From assembly GCA_003695455.1 (NCBI GenBank), contig RFJF01000031.1:1-9498 (forward strand): 9,498 nt of DNA, in the 5' to 3' direction. Below the pieces are notes generated by a model, which saw only the letters and a program-made list of their open reading frames with translations, did no database searches and was not told the origin of the DNA. Shown here in pieces: positions 1 through 7,462 of this stretch. The stretch is from Chloroflexota bacterium. Lineage in GTDB: Bacteria > Chloroflexota > Anaerolineae > 4572-78 > J111. A program made the translations under genes and the position numbers. Numbering within the stretch: the stretch's first letter is position 1; the number at the start of each line of letters is the position of its first letter.

Positions 1-2175
1 CCGGGGCGGCTGCTGCGCCGCGCCATTCAGGCCGACCAGCTTTCGTCGCTGATTTTTTACGGCCCGCCGGGAACCGGAAAAACCACGCTGGCCCGAATTA
101 TTGCCAACACAACCCATGCCCACTTCATCGCGCTGAATGCTGTGCTGAGCGGCGTGAAAGATATCCGGGCTGCCATTGAAACGGCCAAAGACAAGCGCGG
201 TATGTTTGGGCAAAAAACCATTCTGTTTATTGATGAAGTGCACCGCTTTAACAAAGCCCAGCAGGATGCCCTGCTGCCGCACGTGGAAAACGGCACCGTC
301 ATTTTGATTGGCGCCACCACAGAAAACCCCTATTTTGAGGTAAACAAGGCGCTGGTGTCCCGGTCTCGCATTTTTCAACTGCGCAGCCTGGTTGAAGATG
401 ACCTGCGAGACATTGCCCGGCAGGCGCTGGCCGATGAGGAGCGCGGTTACGGCAAACTCAAGGTCAACCTCACCGACGAGGCGCTGGACCACTGGGTGAA
501 CGTGGCTAACGGCGACGCGCGCGCAGTGCTGAACGCGCTGGAACTGGCCATTGAAACTACCCCACCCGACGAATTTGGCTTTATCAACCTGACTACCGAC
601 GTGGCAGAAGAATCAATTCAGCGCCGGGCCGTGCTGTACGATAAAGACGGCGACGCCCATTTTGACACCATTTCGGCCTTCATCAAATCACTGCGCGGCT
701 CAGACCCGGACGCCGCGCTCTACTGGATGGCAAAAATGATTTACGCCGGCGAAGACCCGCGCTTTATCTTCCGGCGGATGCTGATTTTTGCCGGCGAAGA
801 CGTGGGCATGGCCGACCCGCAGGCGCTGGGCGTGGTGACGGCGGCATCGCAGGCGTTTGATTACGTGGGCCTGCCGGAGGGCCGTTTTCATTTGGCGCAG
901 GCCTGCCTCTACCTGGCTACCGCCCCCAAAAGCAACACCACGCTGGCAATTTTTGACGCCCTGCGCGTTGTTGAGCAGGAACGCGAAGCCGAGGTTCCCA
1001 ATCATCTGCGAGACGGCAACCGGGACTCGGATGATTTTGGGCATGGCAAGGGCTACCTGTACCCGCACGCCTACCGCGACCACTGGGTGGCCCAGCAATA
1101 TTTACCCGGCAGTTTGCAGGGCCGCGTTTTTTACCAGCCCGGTAATCAGGGGTACGAGGCCACCATTGCCGAACTTGTTGCCCGCCGCCGTGAGGAGCAG
1201 TTGGCCGCCATGCTTGAGCCGGAGCTATCGCTGGAGTGGGAAGCGCAGCGCAGCGGCAGCGGCCCGGCTACCCAAAATCGGTGGCTTGAGCGCACCCTGA
1301 GCGGCGTGGGCCGGCAGTTGGGCCAAATCAGAGACAATCTGTTTGCACTGGCCAATGTGGAACGGCACAATCTGGTGCTGGATTTGAATGCTGGTACCGG
1401 CTTGCTCACCTGGGAAGCCGTGCGCCGGGCCGCGGTAGGCGGCGTGTGGGCGCTGGCCGCCAATCCGCAGGTGGGGCAGGCGCTGCGGCAGCAGGCCGAT
1501 AATCTGGACTCGTTGGAGCGTCCGGTGGTGCTGGTGGGCGCGGTAGCAGAGCTGCCGGGGCTGGTGGCAGCGCAACTGGCAGCCGATGCGGCAGACTCTG
1601 CCGGCGGCGCTGCGCCGGCACAGAGTATTGCAGAAGCGATATTTGATGTGATAATTGGCCGCAACGTGCTCACCCGGCTGCCCAACAAATCTGCCGCCGC
1701 ACAAGCCATTGTAAAGCTGCTCAAACCGGGCGGGCGGCTGGTGCTGGCCGAAACCGTGCCGCAGTACACCCAACGGCTGCACCGGCTGGTTGACTGGTCA
1801 TCCCTGCCGGCAGAGTTGGCGCAGCGGGCGCAGGCCGCCGAAGAAGCCATTTACGCCAATCCGCAGGACCCCATGGTCAACTGGAACGGCGACGATTTGG
1901 CCGCGCTGTTTGTTGAGGCCGGCCTGCCCAAACCGGAAATTATTCTGAAAACCGTCACCGCAGATTGGCACATCAGCGCCCGGCAGGTTGAGGAGTGGTT
2001 CAATCTGCCGGCCCAAAGCCCGCGGCCCACATTTGCCCAACACCTGCTCACCCCAATAACAGGCACAGGGTTATCCACCACCGAGCTTCAATCTGTTAAA
2101 AAACTCTTTCAGCAGCAACTTGTAAATACCGTCATTTCCTGGGAATCCACCATCGCATATCTGGCACATCGCTAG
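1..2175 (+). CDS. rarA: RarA/MgsA-like AAA+ ATPase fused to a class I SAM-dependent methyltransferase domain (5' partial)
   Basis: The frame is open from base 1, so the N-terminus (probably about 50 residues) lies outside the window; 724 residues are visible. Residues 1-404 match the RarA/MgsA/WRNIP1 clamp-loader-like ATPases that act at stalled replication forks. Visible motifs are Walker A GPPGTGKTT (21-29), Walker B LFIDE ending at D78-E79, sensor 1 GATTEN (104-109), and SRSR (120-123) as the arginine-finger region. The family's C-terminal signature follows (GYLYPHAYRDHWVAQQYLP). Bacterial RarA normally ends near 420-450 residues. Here about 300 more follow with Rossmann methyltransferase motifs: LDLNAGTG (460-467), FDVIIGRNVL (548-557) and LKPGGRLVLAE (574-584). 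An Ala-rich insert lies near 527-542. The usual acidic residue after the second strand appears to be replaced (AANP, 486-489), so methyltransferase activity is uncertain. A permease gene follows after 23 bases, probably in the same operon. The RarA call is firm; the methyltransferase fold is well supported, but its substrate is unknown. Confidence 0.93.
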   Translation, partial: PGRLLRRAIQADQLSSLIFYGPPGTGKTTLARIIANTTHAHFIALNAVLSGVKDIRAAIETAKDKRGMFGQKTILFIDEVHRFNKAQQDALLPHVENGTVILIGATTENPYFEVNKALVSRSRIFQLRSLVEDDLRDIARQALADEERGYGKLKVNLTDEALDHWVNVANGDARAVLNALELAIETTPPDEFGFINLTTDVAEESIQRRAVLYDKDGDAHFDTISAFIKSLRGSDPDAALYWMAKMIYAGEDPRFIFRRMLIFAGEDVGMADPQALGVVTAASQAFDYVGLPEGRFHLAQACLYLATAPKSNTTLAIFDALRVVEQEREAEVPNHLRDGNRDSDDFGHGKGYLYPHAYRDHWVAQQYLPGSLQGRVFYQPGNQGYEATIAELVARRREEQLAAMLEPELSLEWEAQRSGSGPATQNRWLERTLSGVGRQLGQIRDNLFALANVERHNLVLDLNAGTGLLTWEAVRRAAVGGVWALAANPQVGQALRQQADNLDSLERPVVLVGAVAELPGLVAAQLAADAADSAGGAAPAQSIAEAIFDVIIGRNVLTRLPNKSAAAQAIVKLLKPGGRLVLAETVPQYTQRLHRLVDWSSLPAELAQRAQAAEEAIYANPQDPMVNWNGDDLAALFVEAGLPKPEIILKTVTADWHISARQVEEWFNLPAQSPRPTFAQHLLTPITGTGLSTTELQSVKKLFQQQLVNTVISWESTIAYLAHR

Positions 2176-2185
2176 TATCCGGCGC

Positions 2186-2191
2186 AGGAGG
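2186..2191 (+). promoter_or_regulatory. Shine-Dalgarno AGGAGG that fixes a TTG start
   Basis: A perfect AGGAGG lies 7 bases upstream of TTG at 2199-2201. Reading from this TTG gives an N-terminus (TPEIALAFAILIGALIV) that aligns without gaps to the ATG-initiated N-terminus of the downstream paralogue (TPEMVLAFVILIGALIV). The spacing and the homology independently support the TTG start. Confidence 0.85.
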
Positions 2192-2198
2192 CACAATT

Positions 2199-3983
2199 TT
2201 GACGCCCGAAATTGCCCTGGCATTTGCTATTTTGATTGGGGCGCTGATTGTATTCATGCTCGATGTTGTCCCCATTGATTTTGTGGCCTTTTCAATTATG
2301 GCGCTCATTCTGGTTTTGGGGCCAATTTTGGGGGTAACGCCACAAGAAGCAATTTCCGGATTCAGTAACCCGGCCACGGTTACCATTCTGGCTATGTTTA
2401 TTTTGAGCGCCGGCATTTACCGAACAGGTCTCATCAACCGGCTGGGGCATGCCATGATTCGCATTGCCGGCAACAGCGAAATCAAACAACTGCTGACCGT
2501 AATTTTTGTAGTTGGCCCCATTTCTGCCATTACCAACAACACGGCGGCCGTGGCTGTACTCATTCCATCGGTGGTCACTATGGCCCGCGAGCATTACCGC
2601 GCCCCGTCTAAGTTACTTATTCCGTTATCCTATTTTTCTCAACTGGGGGGAGCCATCACCCTGCTGGGTACAGCTACCAACGTGCTGGCCAGCGCCATTG
2701 CCGTCAGAGAGGGGTTGGAACCCTTTGGAATGTTCGAGTTCAGCCATATTGGGATTATGGCATTTGCCGTGGGCGCCGTGTACATTCTGACCATTGGCCG
2801 GCGGTTACTGCCTGACAGGCGGGTTGAACCCAGAATTGGCAAAGATTACCGGATGAACGAATTTGTAACCGATGTGATTGTGCTTGACGATTCGCCGTTG
2901 ATTGGCAAAACACTCACAGAAAGCCGGCTGCGGGAAAAGCACGATACCCACGTGCTTGAAATTCTGCGCGACGGACACAAACTCAAACATCCCATCGGCA
3001 ATCGAACTATTGAACCGTGGGATATTCTGTTCATCAAAACCCGGTCAGAGCGGCTGTTGAGCCTGGAATCAAAATTGGGATTAGCCATTGAGCCGGAAAT
3101 CAACCTGAGTCAGGATGCTTTGGCTTCGGAAAACAGGGTTTTGCTGGAAGTGGTCATTGGCCCCACCAGCGACCTGATTGGCGGCACGCTGGAAAGCACC
3201 AACTTCAGGCAGCACTACAACTGCACCGTCATTGCCATCAGAAAACACGGCGAGGTCATCCGGGAACGGCTGGGGCAGGTTCCGCTCAATTTTGGCGATA
3301 CGCTGCTGCTGCGCGGCTCGGTTACGGCTATTGACCAGATAAAGCGAGAGCCGGGCTTCATCATCACCGAAGAGCCGGAAATTGAAGAATTCAGACAGGA
3401 AAAAACCGGCGTGGCGCTGGCAATTATTGCCGGGGTGGTGCTGTTTGCCGCGCTGGGAATGCCCATTCTGGTTACGGCCATTGCCGGGGCGGTGCTGATG
3501 GTCTGGACAGGCTGCCTGCAAGTCAATGAAATGCACGAAGCCATTCGGTGGGATGTGATTTTTTTACTGGCGGGAATCATTCCGCTGGGCATTGCCCTGC
3601 AAAATACCGGGGGAGCGCAACTGCTGGCAAACCTGGCGGTTGCCAGCGCCAACTACGTGCAGCCCTTGTTTGTGCTGATGATTTTTTATGTAGTCACCGT
3701 ATTTTTGGCCGAATTCATCTCGCACAGTGCCGCGGTGGTGGTGATGGTTCCGGTGGGGGTAGCTACCGCCAACGCGCTGGGGCTGGACCCGCGGCCGTTT
3801 GTGGTTGCCAGTATGTTTGCCTCTGCCATGAGTTTTTCAACCCCGGTGAGCTACCAAACCAATGCCATGGTGTACGGGCCGGGTGGCTACAAATTTCTGG
3901 ACTTTACCCGCGTGGGCGCGCCCATGAGCTTGTTAATGGCAATAGTTGTCCCCATACTCATTTACATTGTTGAGGGATTGTGA
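2199..3983 (+). CDS. SLC13/DASS-type permease with two TrkA-C (RCK_C) domains, paralogue 1
   Basis: This is a 594-residue inner-membrane permease of the SLC13/DASS (ion transporter) superfamily. Hydrophobic helices fill residues 5-205 and 403-594. Between them lie two cytosolic TrkA-C-like domains, about 218-290 and 313-390, which in this family are thought to sense ligand or regulate transport. The N-terminal repeat keeps the NNT hairpin motif (113-115) and GTATN (157-161). In the C-terminal repeat the expected SNT is SHS (508-510) and the expected TPVG is TPVS (548-551); the next gene keeps SNT and TPVG. The substrate cannot be read from sequence. Related RCK_C-containing members include sulfate and dicarboxylate transporters, and either is possible. 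The TTG start is supported by AGGAGG at 2186 and by homology. It follows the rarA fusion by 23 bases and precedes its paralogue by 64 bases, which suggests an operon and a tandem duplication. Confidence 0.93.
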   Translation: MTPEIALAFAILIGALIVFMLDVVPIDFVAFSIMALILVLGPILGVTPQEAISGFSNPATVTILAMFILSAGIYRTGLINRLGHAMIRIAGNSEIKQLLTVIFVVGPISAITNNTAAVAVLIPSVVTMAREHYRAPSKLLIPLSYFSQLGGAITLLGTATNVLASAIAVREGLEPFGMFEFSHIGIMAFAVGAVYILTIGRRLLPDRRVEPRIGKDYRMNEFVTDVIVLDDSPLIGKTLTESRLREKHDTHVLEILRDGHKLKHPIGNRTIEPWDILFIKTRSERLLSLESKLGLAIEPEINLSQDALASENRVLLEVVIGPTSDLIGGTLESTNFRQHYNCTVIAIRKHGEVIRERLGQVPLNFGDTLLLRGSVTAIDQIKREPGFIITEEPEIEEFRQEKTGVALAIIAGVVLFAALGMPILVTAIAGAVLMVWTGCLQVNEMHEAIRWDVIFLLAGIIPLGIALQNTGGAQLLANLAVASANYVQPLFVLMIFYVVTVFLAEFISHSAAVVVMVPVGVATANALGLDPRPFVVASMFASAMSFSTPVSYQTNAMVYGPGGYKFLDFTRVGAPMSLLMAIVVPILIYIVEGL

Positions 3984-4047
3984 GTTCATCAGATTCAAGG
4001 GCAGCCCCCACACCCGTATTGGCCAACGGCATTTCAGCGAGTAACGT

Positions 4048-5835
4048 ATGACGCCGGAAATGGTGCTGGCATTTGTGATATTAATTGGGGCGCTGATTGT
4101 TTTCGCCCTCGATATCTTCCCTGTAGATTTTGTGGCTTTTGCCGTTATGATTCTGGTGCTGGCGTTGGGGCCGGTGTTAAATGTTACGCCCGAAGAGGCA
4201 ATCTCGGGTTTCAGCAACCCGGCCACCATTACAGTGTTGGCCATGTTCATTTTGAGCGGCGGCATTTACCGGACCGGGCTAATCAACTTACTGGCCCAAC
4301 AAATGGTGCGCTTTGCCGGCCGCCAGGAAATGAGGCAGCTAACCATTGTCATGCTGGCCGTGTCTCCCATTTCTGCATTTATCAACAATACAGCCGCCGT
4401 GGCCGTGCTCATTCCCTCGGTTATGGCAATGGCCCGCGAACACCGGCAAGCGCCCTCAAAATTGTTGATGCCCCTCTCATTTTTTGCCCAACTGGCCGGG
4501 GTCATTACCCTGGTTGGCACATCAACCAATATTTTAGCCAGTTCTCTCTCTGAGCAAGAGGGATTTGGCAGCTTTGGCATGTTTGAGTTTGCCCACATTG
4601 GCCTGCTGGTCTTTGTAACCGGCACGTTGTATTTGCTGTTTGTTGGCCGGCGGCTGCTACCCGAACGTCGCGCCAGCCCGGAAATCACCCAAAATTACAG
4701 CATTAAGGAATACCTGTCTGACGTTGTAGTGCTGGAAGATTCGCCGCTGGTGGGCCAAACCGTGGTCAACACCCGGCTGCGAGAACAGTTTGATATTCAC
4801 GTGCTGGATATTTTCAGAAACGGGCAAAAAGTGGCCCATCCGCTGGGCGATAGAATAATCCGCGCCAACGATATTCTGTTTATCAAGGCCAACACGGACC
4901 GGCTGCTAAAAATCAAAGATATTGAAGGGCTGGCAATTGCCTCGGAAGCCGATTGGCCGGAGCCACATTTGCTCAGCGGCCAGCGCAGCCTGCTTGAGGT
5001 GGTGATTGGGCCAAACTCATCGCTGATTGGCGGCACGCTTCAAAGCACCCATTTCAGGCAGCATTACAACTGCGTGGTCATTGCCATTCGTAAACATGGC
5101 GAAGTCATTCGTGATCATTTGGGGCGGGTTACGCTGCACTTTGGCGACACGCTACTGCTGCGCGGAACCGCCGCCGCCGTGGAGCAAATCAAACGCGAGC
5201 CGGGCTTCATTGTCACCGAAGAAATCAAGCTGGAAGAATTCAGAACCAAAAAGGCGTGGCTGGCCCTAACCATTGTAGCGGGGGTGGTGCTGGGCGCCGC
5301 CGTGGGGGGTGTTTCAATTTTGATTACCTCGCTGGTGGGGTGCGTGCTGATGGTGCTTGGCGGCTGCCTAAAAATGAACGAACTCCACGACTCAATCCGG
5401 TGGGACGTGATTTTTTTGCTGGCAGGGGTCATTCCGCTGGGGTTGGCGCTGGAGCGGACCGGCGGGGCGCAATTTTTGGCCGAACTGGCAGCGGCGCCGG
5501 CCCATTATCTGTTGCCGGTAGGGATACTGGCAATTTTTTACGCCATGACTATGCTGCTCACCGGGCTTATTTCAAACACCGCAGCGGTAGCGGTGATGGT
5601 TCCGGTTGGCGCGGCCACGGCTACCACGCTTGGTTTTGACGCCCGGGCCTTTATTCTGGCTATTATGTTTGCCGCCTCAACCAGCTTTTTTACGCCGGTG
5701 GGGTACCAAACCAACACCATGGTTTTTGGCCCGGGCGGGTACAAATTTCTGGACTTTGCACGCGTGGGTTTGCCGCTTAATATTTTGCTGGCGGTGGTTA
5801 CGCCAATTTATATTTACCTGCTGTGGGGGTTGTAA
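4048..5835 (+). CDS. SLC13/DASS-type permease with two TrkA-C (RCK_C) domains, paralogue 2
   Basis: This 595-residue membrane permease has the same layout as the gene upstream: N-terminal helices 5-205, TrkA-C-like domains about 218-290 and 313-390, and C-terminal helices about 404-595. A hand alignment needs only a single-residue gap near position 420 and gives roughly 63% identity. Both family hairpin signatures are intact: NNT (113-115) with GTSTN (157-161), and SNT (509-511) with TPVGYQTN (549-556). It is therefore the more likely of the two to be a conventional cation-coupled anion or carboxylate carrier; the substrate is not determined. The ATG start is forced, because an in-frame TAA sits at 4042-4044 and the N-terminus aligns with paralogue 1. 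No convincing Shine-Dalgarno precedes it, unlike its neighbours. It converges on the - strand hydrolase gene with 15 bases between stop codons, leaving no room for a separate terminator. Confidence 0.94.
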   Translation: MTPEMVLAFVILIGALIVFALDIFPVDFVAFAVMILVLALGPVLNVTPEEAISGFSNPATITVLAMFILSGGIYRTGLINLLAQQMVRFAGRQEMRQLTIVMLAVSPISAFINNTAAVAVLIPSVMAMAREHRQAPSKLLMPLSFFAQLAGVITLVGTSTNILASSLSEQEGFGSFGMFEFAHIGLLVFVTGTLYLLFVGRRLLPERRASPEITQNYSIKEYLSDVVVLEDSPLVGQTVVNTRLREQFDIHVLDIFRNGQKVAHPLGDRIIRANDILFIKANTDRLLKIKDIEGLAIASEADWPEPHLLSGQRSLLEVVIGPNSSLIGGTLQSTHFRQHYNCVVIAIRKHGEVIRDHLGRVTLHFGDTLLLRGTAAAVEQIKREPGFIVTEEIKLEEFRTKKAWLALTIVAGVVLGAAVGGVSILITSLVGCVLMVLGGCLKMNELHDSIRWDVIFLLAGVIPLGLALERTGGAQFLAELAAAPAHYLLPVGILAIFYAMTMLLTGLISNTAAVAVMVPVGAATATTLGFDARAFILAIMFAASTSFFTPVGYQTNTMVFGPGGYKFLDFARVGLPLNILLAVVTPIYIYLLWGL

Positions 5836-5850
5836 TCAGGCGTCAGGTTT

Positions 5851-6609
5851 TTATTTTCCGTGCCCGTTGCGAGAAACGCCCACAAATGCATCGAACAATT
5901 TGCGCGCTTCTGCGGACTCTGAGTACAGTTCTTCCGGATGCCACTGCACCCCCAGAGCAAAGGGGTGATCTTTGATTTCCAGCACCTCTACCACGCCATC
6001 TTCTGCCCGGCCGGTTACCTGCACCGTGCTGCCCACTTCTCTGATGGCCTGATGGTGCAGGCTGTTCACGGGAACCCGGTCGCTCTGCAAAATATTGTAC
6101 AACCGCGATGATTTTTCAAGTTGAACATTGTGGGCAATATAATTGCGCGGCAGTTGTTCGTCAGAATAATAAAAATCATGGCGAATAGTGTTGGGGTTTT
6201 GGGTTGCCAAATCCTGGTACAGTGTGCCGCCGGTAGCCACATTCATCACCTGCATGCCCCGACAAATTGCCAAAAACGGTTTTCCCTTATCAATGGCCAT
6301 TCTAATCAACCGTAGTTCGTGTTCGTCACGGATTTGCTGAATATCAGACAAATTATCAACCAAATGGGGTTGGTTGTAATAGGCCGGGTCAATATCTCCG
6401 CCGCCGCTAAAAAGAATTCCATCTACCCGGTTGAAAAGAGTGTCCAGCATAACGCCGTTCACCTCAACGGGAATCAAAATGGGGATGCCGCCGGATTCAA
6501 TGACGGCCCGGGTGTAGGCCGTATTCTGGGCGTCTACGGGGCGTCCGGGGTACAAGCCACTGGTATCCAGCCGGCATGGAATTCCGATAATGGGGCAATA
6601 AGCTGACAT
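5851..6609 (-). CDS. Class I glutamine amidotransferase-like hydrolase (PuuD/peptidase C26, gamma-glutamyl-GABA hydrolase family)
   Basis: This is a 252-residue cytosolic protein, close to the length of E. coli PuuD (about 254). PuuD cleaves gamma-glutamyl-gamma-aminobutyrate to glutamate and GABA in putrescine breakdown. The class I amidotransferase triad is visible: nucleophile Cys116 in FLAICRGMQ, and His224 with Glu226 in GVQWHPEE. SGGGDIDP (68-75) forms the oxyanion-side loop, and VNSLHHQA (181-188) is a strong family signature. The ATG start at 6609 has GGAGAA (6618-6623 on the opposite strand) 8 bases upstream. No other polyamine-pathway genes (PuuA, PuuB, PuuC) are in the window, so the substrate could be another gamma-glutamyl amine or amide. 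A regulator gene ends 91 bases upstream on the same strand, and co-transcription is possible. The fold and chemistry are secure; the PuuD name is a family-level inference. Confidence 0.93.
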   Translation of the reverse strand: MSAYCPIIGIPCRLDTSGLYPGRPVDAQNTAYTRAVIESGGIPILIPVEVNGVMLDTLFNRVDGILFSGGGDIDPAYYNQPHLVDNLSDIQQIRDEHELRLIRMAIDKGKPFLAICRGMQVMNVATGGTLYQDLATQNPNTIRHDFYYSDEQLPRNYIAHNVQLEKSSRLYNILQSDRVPVNSLHHQAIREVGSTVQVTGRAEDGVVEVLEIKDHPFALGVQWHPEELYSESAEARKLFDAFVGVSRNGHGK

Positions 6610-6700
6610 TTTTATTTTTCTCCAAACCTGTAATGTAGTTTCTTTTGGTCGCCGGTTTATTTTAAAGATAACACAACATTCAGCGGCCTTACGTGATTAT

Positions 6701-7354
6701 TTACTGTTCAACCAAATTTAAACGAAACCCGTGCCCGCGTACTGTTTCTACATATTTGTTGGCGGGGTCTACTTCTGCAATTCGCTCGCGCAGCCGCCGG
6801 GCCAGCGCATCAATGGCCTGCTCAGAAACCCCGTCGGCGTCTTCTTCGGACCACACCCGGCTAACCACCGCATCCCGCGATACAACGTGTCCGGCGTTCT
6901 GGTAAAGTAGTTCCAGCAAGTTGTACTGCGCCAAAGAGAGCGGCGGCGAAATTTCTCTGCCCATCACCCAAACTCGTTTGGCGCCTGTATCAATTCTGAT
7001 ACCGGGCCGGTTTTGGCGGGCCATCATTACCGGAGCCGTGGCTTCTTCTGCCACAAAGGTGGTTTTGGCGCATAGCGCAATACCAATTTCATCGCCATTG
7101 TGAATTAATTGCGGCTCGCCGGACACCGGCTGACCGTTAAGAAATGTGCCGTTTTTACTGCCCAAATCTCTAATGGTGTACCCCTGCTGGGTCAGCGTAA
7201 TTTCGGCGTGCTGCCGCGAAATCTGGCGTTCGTTTATTTGAATGTCACTACTTGAATCTCGGCCAATAATTGTTTTATCTTTAATTAACGGCCATTGTGT
7301 TTTGGGACTGTTCCCTTCCTGAATTAATAACATTGCAACCTCGTGTCTCTGCAT
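6701..7354 (-). CDS. FHA domain - OmpR/PhoB-type winged-helix transcriptional regulator
   Basis: This 217-residue cytosolic protein begins with an FHA domain (about 8-100). The phosphothreonine-recognition residues are present: G31-R32, S46xxH49 in ISRQHAEI, and N68-G69 in GSKNGTFLNG. A short linker (100-120) leads to a winged helix of the OmpR/PhoB Trans_reg_C type (about 125-214), recognised by LSLAQYNLLELL, VSEQAIDALARRLRERI and the wing YVETVRGHGFRL. There is no receiver domain, so input is probably binding to a phosphorylated protein rather than aspartate phosphorylation. The start is ATG with AAGGAG 8 bases upstream (7363-7368, opposite strand). It is divergent from a Ser/Thr kinase across 137 bases, and that kinase is the obvious candidate source of phosphothreonine. 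Mycobacterial EmbR combines the same two domain types in the opposite order with an extra BTAD domain. Both domains are firm; the regulon and partner are inferred. Confidence 0.94.
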   Translation of the reverse strand: MQRHEVAMLLIQEGNSPKTQWPLIKDKTIIGRDSSSDIQINERQISRQHAEITLTQQGYTIRDLGSKNGTFLNGQPVSGEPQLIHNGDEIGIALCAKTTFVAEEATAPVMMARQNRPGIRIDTGAKRVWVMGREISPPLSLAQYNLLELLYQNAGHVVSRDAVVSRVWSEEDADGVSEQAIDALARRLRERIAEVDPANKYVETVRGHGFRLNLVEQ

Positions 7355-7374
7355 GTTATTATCTCCTTGCCTGA

Positions 7375-7385
7375 ATTATAGTATA
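7375..7385 (-). promoter_or_regulatory. -10-like cluster for the FHA-winged-helix gene
   Basis: Read on the - strand, 7375-7380 is a perfect TATAAT and the overlapping 7380-7385 is TATACT. Both lie just upstream of the regulator's AAGGAG (7363-7368). No good -35 is seen at 16-18 bases. The TATACT copy leaves a more sensible leader (about 19 bases), because the TATAAT copy would start transcription almost on the ribosome-binding site. Weakly supported. Confidence 0.35.
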
Positions 7386-7399
7386 GCGTGTTGCTGCTT

Positions 7400-7428
7400 T
7401 TGACAGAAAAACTGTGTTAGACTAAGCT
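7400..7428 (+). promoter_or_regulatory. Sigma70-type promoter for the Ser/Thr kinase gene
   Basis: A perfect -35 TTGACA (7400-7405) is followed after 17 bases by TAAGCT (7423-7428). TAAGCT keeps the first, second and last positions of the -10 consensus. The predicted start near 7435 gives a leader of about 57 bases before the kinase ATG. The -35 lies within about 25 bases of the -10 cluster of the divergent gene, so the two promoters would compete for the same DNA face. Confidence 0.5.
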
Positions 7429-7435
7429 AACTGTG
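7411..7435 (+). repeat. Direct repeat ACTGTG, 19-base period, over the kinase -10 region
   Basis: ACTGTG occurs at 7411-7416 and again at 7430-7435, flanking an inverted TTAG-N6-CTAA (7417-7430). The element covers the putative -10 of the kinase promoter. OmpR/PhoB-type winged helices usually bind direct repeats, so this could be an operator for the adjacent FHA regulator. Short repeats like this also arise by chance, and the role is an inference. Confidence 0.3.
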
Positions 7436-7462
7436 AGGGGTTTGGTGGAGGCCATTCCTCGC

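Noticed and set aside
142..144. GTG at 142 as the start of the rarA-like gene
   Set aside because: The Walker A motif lies upstream in the same open frame (61-87), so this GTG is an internal valine codon and the true start is outside the window.
1146..1850. Long antisense open frame inside the methyltransferase part of the rarA fusion
   Set aside because: The product is low-complexity (Ala/Ser/Arg/Pro), has no recognisable domain, and mirrors a high-GC gene on the other strand. Several overlapping antisense frames exist here, as expected from codon bias.
3081..3652. Antisense open frames within the first permease
   Set aside because: Their products are His/Asn/Arg-rich without motifs, and equivalent frames recur opposite the second permease only because the two genes are paralogues.
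6319..6606. A + strand open frame opposite the PuuD-family gene
   Set aside because: The opposite strand carries an unambiguous family member with its catalytic triad through the whole stretch; the + frame shows no domain.
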